Shown: in pieces, positions 16,981 through 24,817 of the stretch
How the letters are laid out: each line of letters starts with the position of its first letter
Numbering within the stretch: the first letter of the stretch is position 1
Assembly: GCF_022829295.1 (NCBI RefSeq)
Contig: NZ_JAKSYH010000248.1
Location: 30,001 to 94,000 of the forward strand
Direction of reading: 5' to 3'
DNA: 64,000 bases
Origin: Methylobacterium sp. J-088
Lineage (GTDB): Bacteria; Pseudomonadota; Alphaproteobacteria; Rhizobiales; Beijerinckiaceae
Translations under genes and position numbers: made by a program
The notes under the pieces: generated by a model
What the model was told of the DNA's origin: nothing
Database searches by the model: none
The model's input: the letters and a program-made list of their open reading frames with translations, nothing else

Positions 16981-17499
16981 TCAGGCCGTCTCCGCCGTCC
17001 TGCGGGCGACCTCGTCCCGCAGCGCCGCGTTCATCTCCGCGAACCGGGCCTGCATGCGCCCCTGAAGCCAGGGGAACAGCACGGGGGCGAACCAGCCCGC
17101 GCAGGTCTCGGCCTGGACGAGATCGACGCCCTGCCGGGTCTCGGTGATTCGAACGTCGTGCGTGCCGGTGCTCAGGTGCGGCATCGGCATGCGCAGAATC
17201 GGGATGCCGCTGCGCCAGGTCAGGCGCCGGCCGGGCTCCCAGCAGGTTACCTGCACACGCACGGTCCGGTACGTGCGGCCGTTCAGGGTCAGTTCCAGGC
17301 GCCACTGCGCGCCCGCGCGCCGCTGCCCCGCGGCCTTCCGGATGAACGGGTTCCAATCCGGATAGGATTCGAGGTCCGTCAGCACCGACCAGACCATCCC
17401 GGCCCGGGCGGGAATCGCGATTGTCGTGCTGCTGACCCGGCCCGCCGTCCGGCCCTTGTCGACCGTTTCCTTGTCGACCGTTTCCTTGCCGACCGTCAT
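16981..17499 (-). CDS. SRPBCC (START/Bet v1-like) domain protein
   Basis: 172 aa from ATG 17499. The SRPBCC pattern is VWSVLTDLESYPDWNPFIRK, then a beta-rich middle (LTLNGRTYRTVRVQVTCWEP, LTWRSGIP) and a C-terminal helix (LQGRMQARFAEMNAALRDEV). Such proteins bind hydrophobic ligands or act as polyketide-cyclase-like enzymes. The N terminus contains a threefold 15-nt repeat that encodes KETVD-type units. Confidence 0.8.
   Translation of the reverse strand: MTVGKETVDKETVDKGRTAGRVSSTTIAIPARAGMVWSVLTDLESYPDWNPFIRKAAGQRRAGAQWRLELTLNGRTYRTVRVQVTCWEPGRRLTWRSGIPILRMPMPHLSTGTHDVRITETRQGVDLVQAETCAGWFAPVLFPWLQGRMQARFAEMNAALRDEVARRTAETA
17455..17499. repeat. three tandem 15-nt repeats at the 5' end of the SRPBCC gene
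   Basis: Two perfect copies of CTTGTCGACCGTTTC and a third, diverged copy that contains the start codon. The unit keeps frame and gives TVGKETVDKETVDK in the protein, so copy-number change by slippage would lengthen or shorten the N terminus in 5-residue steps. Confidence 0.75.
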
Positions 17500-17553
17500 G
17501 CGTCCCTCCCGCACCTGCCGTGGAGAACACCCGTGGACGAAGAACGGTGCGGA

Positions 17554-17859
17554 TCAGAGCGCGCCCTCGACCACCTCCAGGGCCCGCAGGACCGCGAAGC
17601 CGATCCGCTCGGCCTCGGCCTCCGCGTCGGCACTGGCCGGCAGCAGCGCCACGGTCTCGACCTCCGGCTCGTCCTCCGGTCCGACCACGATCCGGAAGAC
17701 CTCGCCCTCCTGCGCCGCCGGATCCCGGATCAGGCCGACCCGGTGGCCGGCCCCCGTACCGAGGACGCGCAGGAACGGCGGAACGACCTCCTCCGGCCCG
17801 GCGGGAGCGGGCCGGCGGGGGGCGCCGAAGGCCGGGCGGATGACGTTGTCGTCGGACAT
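17554..17859 (-). CDS. small hypothetical protein
   Basis: 101 aa from ATG 17859; an in-frame ATG at 17895 would add 12 residues. The N terminus SDDNVIRPAFGAPRRPAP is Pro-rich and is followed by a compact-looking part (GLIRDPAAQEGEVFRIVV, ERIGFAVLRALEVVEGAL). No domain is recognised. Confidence 0.55.
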   Translation of the reverse strand: MSDDNVIRPAFGAPRRPAPAGPEEVVPPFLRVLGTGAGHRVGLIRDPAAQEGEVFRIVVGPEDEPEVETVALLPASADAEAEAERIGFAVLRALEVVEGAL

Positions 17860-17977
17860 GATGGCCGCTCCCTCCTCGATCCGCACGCCGGACATTGGGA
17901 TCGTCGCGCCACCCTCCGTTGCAGAGGATGGAGGCGGCCGATTTGTCCAGTTTTCTCGGGCATCCTACCCTACAGGA

Positions 17978-18229
17978 ATGTCCGTCGCGTTTGCCTATCG
18001 ATTCCAGCAGGACGTTCCACGGTCGAGCCTCCGGGATCTCGACGATGTGGTTCTGCTTGTCGACGTCATGAGCGATGACGGTGATCTCTTTCCGGCCGGG
18101 CGTGCAGGCACGATCGTCAGCGTCCATGGCGAGGGCGAAAGCTACATCGTGGAGTTCGCCGAGCCACCCGGCGCCCTCGTCTCGGTCTTCCCGCACGAGA
18201 TACGCCGCGTCGAGCGTCCAATCCTTTGA
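17978..18229 (+). CDS. DUF4926-like small protein
   Basis: 83 aa from ATG 17978, preceded by CAGGA. SLRDLDDVVLLVDVMSD with PAGRAGTIVSVHGEGESYIV and EFAEPPGALVSV is the pattern of the SH3-like DUF4926 family, small proteins often found near toxin-antitoxin or HNH genes, with no known biochemical role. It is convergent with the carbamoylase gene. Confidence 0.65.
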   Translation: MSVAFAYRFQQDVPRSSLRDLDDVVLLVDVMSDDGDLFPAGRAGTIVSVHGEGESYIVEFAEPPGALVSVFPHEIRRVERPIL

Positions 18230-18311
18230 TCGACGATGGCGTCCCGGTCACTGCGTGACTGCAGTCCCCCTGACACGTCGTCGCCTGGAACCGGGACCGT
18301 AGCGAGGTCTG

Positions 18312-19583
18312 TCACCCTGCCCTCCCGGCGCCGGCCAAGCCCGCCGTCGCCAGAACGGCGTCCGCCAGAACTTCCAGACCGGCCCCGGCCCAGTCCGGCG
18401 TGATGCTCTCGGCCTCGTTGTGGCTGATGCCGCCGTGACAGGGGCAGAACACCAGGGCCGCAGGGACCGCGCGGGCGCAGTAGACGGCGTCGTGGTAAAT
18501 CGCCGTCGGCACCCGCGTCCAGGCATGGCCCCGGGACTCGGCGGCGGCCTGGACCCGATCCACCAGCACGGGATCGAACGGGGTCGGCGGCGCGCGCCAG
18601 AATTCTTCTACGCGGATTGAGACGCCGCGCTCGGCCGCCAGGGCGTCGGCCCGGGCCTGAATCTGGATCCGCATCGCCTCCAGCTGCTCGGTGTCGCCGT
18701 GGCGCGTGTCGAGGCTGAACCAGACCCGCCCCGGCGTGATGTTGCGGCTTTCCGGCTCGGCCTTCAGCACGCCCACGGTGGCCCGCCCGCGCTCGCCGCC
18801 GGCCGCCACCGCGTCTCGGGCGATGCCTTCGAGGGACGCGATCAGCGCCGCCGCGGCCATCAGGGCGTCGCGCCGCCCCTCCATGGGGCTGCCAGCATGG
18901 GCCTCCTCGCCCTGCACGGTGACCTCGTACCAGATCTGCGCCAGCGCCCGGTCGACCACCCCGATGGTCAGGCCGGCATCCTCCAGGCGCTTGCCCTGCT
19001 CGATGTGCAGCTCGAAATAGGCACCAATCGCCCGCAGGTCCGCCGGATCCGCCTCGCCCTGCCAGCCGATGCGGCGCAATTCGTCGCCGAATCCGTGGCC
19101 AGACAGGTCCCGGGTCGCCAGGACTTCCGCCTCCGGGACGATCCCCATGGCGACGCCGCTGCCGCTCATCGGCGGCGGGAAACGCGAACCCTCCTCGTTG
19201 CACCAGTTGATCAGCAGGAGCGGCGCCTCGGTCTCGATCCCGGCCTCCTGCAGGGCGCGCATGATCTCCAGGCCGGCCAGCACGCCGAGCGGACCGTCGA
19301 ACTTGCCCCCGGTCGGCTGGGTGTCGAGGTGGCTGCCGACCGCCACCGGCTTCAGATCCGGGTTCCGCCCCGGGCGGCGGAAGATCATGTTGCCGATCCG
19401 GTCGACCGTGAGCGTGAGCCCCGCGGCCTCGCCCCAGCGCTGGAACAGGGCCCGCCCCTCCGCGTCGCGGTCGGTCAGCGTCTGGCGGTCATTGCCACCG
19501 TTGGGCAGCGCCCCGATCCGGGCGAGCTCCATCAGACTGTCCCAGAGCCGGTCCTGTGAAAGCGGGAGATTGATGCGATCCAC
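18312..19583 (-). CDS. M20-type hydantoinase/carbamoylase family amidase
   Basis: 423 aa. Zinc-site motifs of the N-carbamoyl-amino-acid hydrolase / allantoate amidohydrolase / beta-ureidopropionase family are present: VAVGSHLDTQPTGGKFDGPL, LINWCNEEGSRFPPPMSGSG, FELHIEQGKRLE, and the dimer-domain motif VQGEEAHAGSPMEGRRDAL. The C-terminal active-site part reads TAIYHDAVYCARAVPAALVF and HGGISHNEAE. It would hydrolyse an N-carbamoyl or ureido bond in purine, pyrimidine or amino-acid catabolism; which one is not clear. No other pathway genes are adjacent. Confidence 0.88.
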   Translation of the reverse strand: MDRINLPLSQDRLWDSLMELARIGALPNGGNDRQTLTDRDAEGRALFQRWGEAAGLTLTVDRIGNMIFRRPGRNPDLKPVAVGSHLDTQPTGGKFDGPLGVLAGLEIMRALQEAGIETEAPLLLINWCNEEGSRFPPPMSGSGVAMGIVPEAEVLATRDLSGHGFGDELRRIGWQGEADPADLRAIGAYFELHIEQGKRLEDAGLTIGVVDRALAQIWYEVTVQGEEAHAGSPMEGRRDALMAAAALIASLEGIARDAVAAGGERGRATVGVLKAEPESRNITPGRVWFSLDTRHGDTEQLEAMRIQIQARADALAAERGVSIRVEEFWRAPPTPFDPVLVDRVQAAAESRGHAWTRVPTAIYHDAVYCARAVPAALVFCPCHGGISHNEAESITPDWAGAGLEVLADAVLATAGLAGAGRAG

Positions 19584-19973
19584 GATGCGATGCCCCTCTG
19601 CCGAAGGCGTCCCGGAGACGGGAGGTTAGGCCGCGATCCCGATCGGCGCCAGGGACGGGCCGGGATCGGCCTGAACGATCGGGCGGCCCGTACGGATCAT
19701 GGCCGTCCTGAAGCCCGATGGGGTAGTATCGACCGAGGCAGCCGGGCCTAGCAAAGGAATCCAGCGGTCGGTCTTTTGTATAAATTCATACATATGCGCT
19801 TATATATTGCTTCCGCTGGAAATTTGACCTGTGTTATTTTCTATGACAGCCTGACAAGAACCTCGAATGCACACGAGCATCTGCCCCGTTCGGACAGTGA
19901 CGTCGCGGGCGTCCGCCGGATGGCTCATCCGACCGCGGAACGATGGCCAGCCCAGACCGGATGAGGGGTTCTC
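19584..19973. other. intergenic region with AT-rich patch
   Basis: This divergent region holds the promoters of the carbamoylase and PAS-protein genes. The stretch near 19770-19860 is markedly AT-rich compared with its surroundings. No further gene was seen. Confidence 0.5.
19777..19792. promoter_or_regulatory. AT-rich dyad TGTAT-N6-ATACA
   Basis: A perfect inverted repeat TGTATAAATTCATACA in the AT-rich part of the region upstream of the PAS-domain gene. It is a candidate operator, with no assigned regulator. Confidence 0.35.
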
Positions 19974-20525
19974 ATGCTACTGGCTTCCACCGCAGGTCCG
20001 GCCCTGCAGGCCGCGGGCTTCATCGGGACCTGGAATACCGATGTTCCAGCCGGTCGATCCGTGCTCGACCTGGGCGCCGCCTCCGTGCTCGCGGGCAATC
20101 CCGGCTTGGTCGGCAAGCCTGTACCCCTGGATGTCGCCCTTGGGCGGATCCACCCGGAGGACCGCGACAGGGTCTTCGACACGATCCAACGCCTTCGGCA
20201 GGCCGGCGGATCGGTCGCCATCGCGTTCCGCATCCTGACCGGGGCCGGCGAAACCCGCTGGATCCTCAACCAGGGCCATCTGGCGCCCGACGAGACCGGG
20301 CGCCTGCACGGGTGCGGTGCCTATATCGACATCACGGAGTTTCACGGCGGCTGGGCGTCACCGCGTAGCGGCGTCCTGGGACCGGCGGAGACGCTCGACG
20401 CGGCGGCCGATCATTGCATCCAGGCCCATACCGCCCTGGAGCGTCATGGGGACGCTTCCCTGCACATGCTCTCGCGGATGCTGCTGCTCGGGGTCGGACG
20501 CGCGCTCGCGCAGCGCGCGTCCTGA
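19974..20525 (+). CDS. single PAS-domain protein
   Basis: 183 aa from ATG 19974 with GAGG upstream. The sequence fits a PAS fold: FIGTWNTDVPAGR, GRIHPEDRDRVFDTIQRLRQ, IAFRILTGAGETRWILNQGH, and GCGAYIDITEFHG, followed by a helical tail without kinase, cyclase or DNA-binding motifs. It is probably a sensory module acting through an unlinked partner. It is convergent with the HbpS-like gene, 8 nt away. Confidence 0.75.
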   Translation: MLLASTAGPALQAAGFIGTWNTDVPAGRSVLDLGAASVLAGNPGLVGKPVPLDVALGRIHPEDRDRVFDTIQRLRQAGGSVAIAFRILTGAGETRWILNQGHLAPDETGRLHGCGAYIDITEFHGGWASPRSGVLGPAETLDAAADHCIQAHTALERHGDASLHMLSRMLLLGVGRALAQRAS

Positions 20526-20533
20526 GCCCAGCC

Positions 20534-20968
20534 TTACGTCCGCCAGGGATGGGCCGGCAGTTCGGTTTGGCCGATGGCCTTCGCGCCGGCCTCCGCGACC
20601 GTGTGGTCGTTTTCCACCGTGGAGCCGCTGACCCCGATGGCGCCCGACATGACACCGTCGGCGTCGACGATCGGGATCCCGCCCGGGAAGGTGATCAGCC
20701 CGTCGTTCGAATGCTCGATCCCGTAGAGCGGGCCGCCGGGCTGCGACAGCTGGCCGATCTGGCCGGTCATCATACCGAAGAACACCGAGGTCTTGGCCTT
20801 CTTGTGGGCGATGTCGATGGAGCCGACCCAGGCATCGTCCATGCGGTGGAACGCCTTGAGGTTGCCGCCGGAATCCACCACCGCGATGCACATCTGGGTG
20901 CCGAGCTCGATCGCCTTCGCCCGTGCTGCAGCGATCGCCTTATCGGCCTGCTCAATCGTGACGTGCAT
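20534..20968 (-). CDS. HbpS/GlcG-like heme-binding family protein (DUF336)
   Basis: 144 aa. The family pattern is complete: AIAAARAKAIELGTQMCIAV, VDSGGNLKAFHRMDDAWVGS, IDIAHKKAKTSVFFGM, and FPGGIPIVDADGVMSGAIGV with SGSTVENDH. Members form octamers that bind heme or corrinoids, or serve in glycolate and other oxidations with unclear chemistry. It lies 3' of a large Mfd-like gene on the same strand, but the gap of about 64 nt runs toward the HbpS start, so co-transcription is possible. Confidence 0.85.
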   Translation of the reverse strand: MHVTIEQADKAIAAARAKAIELGTQMCIAVVDSGGNLKAFHRMDDAWVGSIDIAHKKAKTSVFFGMMTGQIGQLSQPGGPLYGIEHSNDGLITFPGGIPIVDADGVMSGAIGVSGSTVENDHTVAEAGAKAIGQTELPAHPWRT

Positions 20969-21032
20969 GGAACACTCCCCTTGGCGGTTTCTGCGCGACA
21001 GCCTGTGACCGTTTGAAGCGGCGGGCGCAAGC

Positions 21033-24000
21033 TCAGCCGGCGCGCTCCCGGGCAGTGCGGATGCGCTCGAGCAGATCGGACGCCAGCGCCGCGCAGGACG
21101 CGGCATCGGGACAGGGCTGTTTCCAGACCACGCGGCCCTCGCGCAGGATGACGCCATCCGTGACCGGCAGGGCGGGCAGCGGCCGGTCCGGCCTGAGATC
21201 GGCCGCCACGCCCTGCGGGCCGCCCCGAAGCCGCGCGACGCCCAATTCGCAGCAGGCCGCGCGCAGCCGGGCGAGGTCGAACAGGGCGAGCATTGGCGCA
21301 GGGGCGGCACCGAACCGGTCCTCCACCTCACCGGCCAGGGCGTCGATCGCCTCGACCTCGCGCATGCGCAGGAGGCGGGTGTAAAGGCTGAGGCGGATCT
21401 CCGGCTCCGGCACGTAATCCTCGGGGATCCGGGTCGGCAGGCCGAGCTCGATCTCCGGGCTCCAATCCTCGGCGCGTCCGCCCTTGGCAGCAGTCAGCGC
21501 CAGTTGCAGCAGATGCTGGTAGAGGCCGAGCCCGACGAGCTTGGCGTGGCCGGCCTGATCCTCGCCGACGAGGTCGCCTGCGCCGCGCAGGTCGAGGTCC
21601 CGGGCGCTGACCGCGAAGCCGGCGCCGAGCCGGTCCAGGGCCTCCAGGGCGCGCAGGCGTTGGAGCGCTGCCGGCGGCGGGGGCGCAGCGGGGTCGCTCA
21701 GCAGGTGGACGGTGCCGCGCCGCTGGCCGCGGCCGACCCGCCCGCGCAGCTGGTGGAGCTGGGCCAACCCGAATTTCGCGGCCTCCCAGACCAGCATCGT
21801 GTTGGCCCGGGGCACATCGAGCCCGCTCTCCACAATGGCGGTGGCGAGCAGCACGTCGCCGTCGCCCTCCGCGAAGCGGACCATGACCTCGTCCATGGCC
21901 GACGGCTTCAGGTCCCCGTGGGCCACCAGGATCGAGAGATCCGGCACGAGGGCGCGCAGGCGCTCGGCCATGGAGGCGATGTCCTCGATCCGCGGGCAGA
22001 CCACGAAGCTCTGGCCGCCCCTGCGGTTCTCGCGAACCAGCGCCTCACGCACCGCCTCGGCATCGTAGGGCGCCACGACGGTCCGGACCGGCTGACGCAG
22101 GGCCGGGGGCGTGGCGAGCACGCTCAGGCTCTGGAGACCGACGAGCGCCGCCTGAAGCGTGCGCGGGATCGGGGTCGCGGTGAGGGTGAGCACATGGCCG
22201 CCTTCGGCCAGACGACGCAGGTCCGCCTTCATCTTGGCGCCGAAGCGCTGCTCTTCGTCGATCACCGTCAGGCCGAGATCGGCGAACTGGACGCCCTTGC
22301 CGGCCAGCGCATGGGTGCCGACCACCAGCCGGACCGTGCCGTCGGCGAGCCCCGCCTTGACCCGCTTGGCCTCAGCCGGCGCCACGAGGCGGGAGAGCTG
22401 CGCAACCGCGATGCCGAACCGGCCGAAGCGGCGGCGCAGGATCTCGGCGTGCTGGCGGGCCAGGACGGTGGTCGGGGCGATGAGCGCCGCCTGCTTGCCG
22501 GAGAAGACAGCCGCCGCCAGCGCCCGTAAGGCCACCTCGGTCTTGCCGAAGCCGACATCGCCGCAGACCAGCCGGTCCATCGGCCGACCGGAGGCGAGGT
22601 CGGCCATCAGTTCGTCGATCGCAGCGGACTGATCCGGGGTCGGGGCGAAGCCGAAGCCGGCGGCGAAGCGCTCCATGTCCTTGGCCGGGGGCGCCAGGAC
22701 GGAGGCCGCGGTCTCCCGGCGGGCACGGGCGGCTTCCAGCATGATCCGGGCGGTCCGCGCCATCGTGGCCTCGGCCTCCAGGCGGCGGCGGGGCCAAGTG
22801 CCGCCAGCGAATTTGCCGCCGTCGAGCTTGTCGAGGGTGACGGCGTCGGGCTCCGGTCCGTAGCGCCAGATCCGGTCCGACTGGGAAACCGGCACCATCA
22901 GGATCGCGTCACCGGAAAAGCGCAGGCGCAGGGCCTCGGAGGCCTCCTCGCCCTGGGTCGCCACCGGCTCCAGCCCCTCGAACACGCACAGGCCGCGGTC
23001 GCGGTCGACCGCGACGTCGCCGGGGCGCAGATCGACCTCGCCCATCGGCAGGATCGCCCGGGCGCCCCCCGTGACCGCGGCATCCGGCCCGAACAAGTCC
23101 GCGGCGGCAATGACGGTCGCGCTCTGGTCGGGTGCCCGGAAGCCGGCTCCCAGCGGCGCCTCCAGGGCGAGGACGTCCCCCGGGGCCGCCTTGGCGACGT
23201 CGGCCCAGGCATCGATCAGGCGGATCGGGCGCTCGGCGATCTTGCCGGTCTGGCGCACCAAGCGTCGCAGCGGCTGGCGGCTGCCCGCCAGGACGATCAC
23301 GTCGCCGGCCTTCAGCCGCTCGCGCAGCAGCTTGGCGAAGGCGGTGCCCGGCCGACGCTCCCGGGCGAAGGATTGCAGCGTCAGCGGCTCGCCGGCCGCC
23401 GCGGTGGCGGCGATCCGGTCATGGGCCGCCACGATGTCGCGCCATGCCTGCGGCGTGAGGTAGAGGCCCGCCCCGGCCTGCCCCCGGCCGCCGAGCCGGC
23501 CTCTTGCTTCCTCCATCTGCTCGAACACGGCGTCGATCCGGGCCTGCGTGCCGTCCTCGACGACGAGGCGGGCCGCCGGCACGTAGTCGAGCAGAGTGAC
23601 GAGGCGCGGGTAGTAGCGCTCGAGCCGGTGCTCCTGGCCGGTGAACGGCTCGAAGCTCTGCCCGGAGCCGGGCTCCAGGACGATCTCGGTCGCGGGATCG
23701 ATCACGAGTTCGTCCGTCTCGGCGACCGAGCGCTGCGAGATCGCATCGTAGGAGCGGATCGCGGTGACGCGGCCGTCCGCATGCTCGATCCGGCAGGGGC
23801 GCGGCGCTGCGGCCGGAAACACCTCCACGGTGCGGCCCCGGACGGCGATCTCGCCGGGCTCGTCGACCCGCTCGTCCAAGATATAGCCGAGGCGCTTGAG
23901 GTCGGCCGTCGCCGCCGCGACGTCGAGGGGGTCGCCGACCCGAAGCGTCACACGGGCCGTCGCCCAGGTCTCCGGCGGGGGCACCCGCTGGATCAGGGCC

Positions 24001-24332
24001 GGGGCGGTCGTCAGCACGAAGGCGGGCAGCGCGTCCCGGTCGGTCAGCCAGCGCATCAGTGCGGCCCGGGCGCCCATGGTGGCCCGGGACGGCGAGGCGT
24101 GGTCGAAGGGCAGGCAATCCCATTCGGGGAAGATCGCGACCCGGGCCTCGGGATCGAGCGCCCTGAGCGTCGCGGCCAGCTCCTCCAAGCGGCGGCCGTC
24201 CCGGGCGACGTGGACGAGGGGCGCGGCCCCCGCCCCGTAGCCCAGGAGCGCCACCGCCAGGGCCCCCGTAGGCATCAGCGGCGCGTCCTCGACGCCCTGC
24301 TGCGCGCCCGGCTTCAACTTGCGATTGGCCAT
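21033..24332 (-). CDS. Mfd-like transcription-repair coupling helicase, divergent
   Basis: 1099 aa from ATG 24332. The translocase is intact: Walker A GDVGFGKTEVALRAL, DEEQRFG, LTLTATPIPRTLQAALVG, and QLRGRVGRGQRRG, followed by DLRGAGDLVGEDQAGHAKLV as in the Mfd TRG region. The N terminus has UvrB-like homology (FPEWDCLPFDHASPS, SFEPFTGQEHRLERYYPRL). The RNA-polymerase-interaction domain is altered: the usual VVHxDHGIGRF reads VAVDRDRGLCVFEGL. At about 1100 aa it is shorter than typical Mfd (about 1150). It may be a second, specialised paralogue of Mfd rather than the housekeeping copy. Confidence 0.82.
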   Translation of the reverse strand: MANRKLKPGAQQGVEDAPLMPTGALAVALLGYGAGAAPLVHVARDGRRLEELAATLRALDPEARVAIFPEWDCLPFDHASPSRATMGARAALMRWLTDRDALPAFVLTTAPALIQRVPPPETWATARVTLRVGDPLDVAAATADLKRLGYILDERVDEPGEIAVRGRTVEVFPAAAPRPCRIEHADGRVTAIRSYDAISQRSVAETDELVIDPATEIVLEPGSGQSFEPFTGQEHRLERYYPRLVTLLDYVPAARLVVEDGTQARIDAVFEQMEEARGRLGGRGQAGAGLYLTPQAWRDIVAAHDRIAATAAAGEPLTLQSFARERRPGTAFAKLLRERLKAGDVIVLAGSRQPLRRLVRQTGKIAERPIRLIDAWADVAKAAPGDVLALEAPLGAGFRAPDQSATVIAAADLFGPDAAVTGGARAILPMGEVDLRPGDVAVDRDRGLCVFEGLEPVATQGEEASEALRLRFSGDAILMVPVSQSDRIWRYGPEPDAVTLDKLDGGKFAGGTWPRRRLEAEATMARTARIMLEAARARRETAASVLAPPAKDMERFAAGFGFAPTPDQSAAIDELMADLASGRPMDRLVCGDVGFGKTEVALRALAAAVFSGKQAALIAPTTVLARQHAEILRRRFGRFGIAVAQLSRLVAPAEAKRVKAGLADGTVRLVVGTHALAGKGVQFADLGLTVIDEEQRFGAKMKADLRRLAEGGHVLTLTATPIPRTLQAALVGLQSLSVLATPPALRQPVRTVVAPYDAEAVREALVRENRRGGQSFVVCPRIEDIASMAERLRALVPDLSILVAHGDLKPSAMDEVMVRFAEGDGDVLLATAIVESGLDVPRANTMLVWEAAKFGLAQLHQLRGRVGRGQRRGTVHLLSDPAAPPPPAALQRLRALEALDRLGAGFAVSARDLDLRGAGDLVGEDQAGHAKLVGLGLYQHLLQLALTAAKGGRAEDWSPEIELGLPTRIPEDYVPEPEIRLSLYTRLLRMREVEAIDALAGEVEDRFGAAPAPMLALFDLARLRAACCELGVARLRGGPQGVAADLRPDRPLPALPVTDGVILREGRVVWKQPCPDAASCAALASDLLERIRTARERAG

Positions 24333-24817
24333 GCCGATCCGAATCCGTGTTCCTCGTGCCGCCAACGCAGCGTGGGCCGCCGGGGCTCCCGGGCGCGGCA
24401 ATCCCGTCCACAGCGCGGATGTCGCGGATCGGATTCGCGTCGGTCCGGAGGTGCAGGTGACATCACTCCGACAGAAGCGGCCGCTACGTCGACCCGACAC
24501 CGGGCGGAGATCGGGGGCGAGAACACGGATTCGTGAACATGACCCAGCACGATGCCGGTCGACACCCCGCGTCGCCACCACGCAGCGTGAGGGACGTCGA
24601 TACAATTTAAGATTGCAAACCGCGGCGGAGCAATCAGGCGTGGCGGGGTGTCAGACCCGCATGGTGACGATCGCCGGTCGGGATCCGAACCGTTCGTTCG
24701 AGAGCTTATCCGCGCGCAAACCCTATGTTGGCCGTATCGCCGGAACTGCGTTGCATGGACTCGCTTGGGAGGGTCGAGGACGTGGGTTATGACCCCTCCG
24801 TGTCGCGGACCCAGACA
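24333..24817. other. divergent intergenic region
   Basis: It separates the Mfd-like gene from the hybrid kinase. Both reading frames remain open upstream of the chosen starts but the extensions are Arg-rich and lack family similarity, so they are treated as non-coding. Promoters of both genes should lie here; no clear motif was found. Confidence 0.5.

Noticed and set aside
19776..19964. Short plus-strand frame in the AT-rich gap before the PAS gene
   Set aside because: The frame changes character halfway and has no ribosome-binding site; the region looks regulatory.
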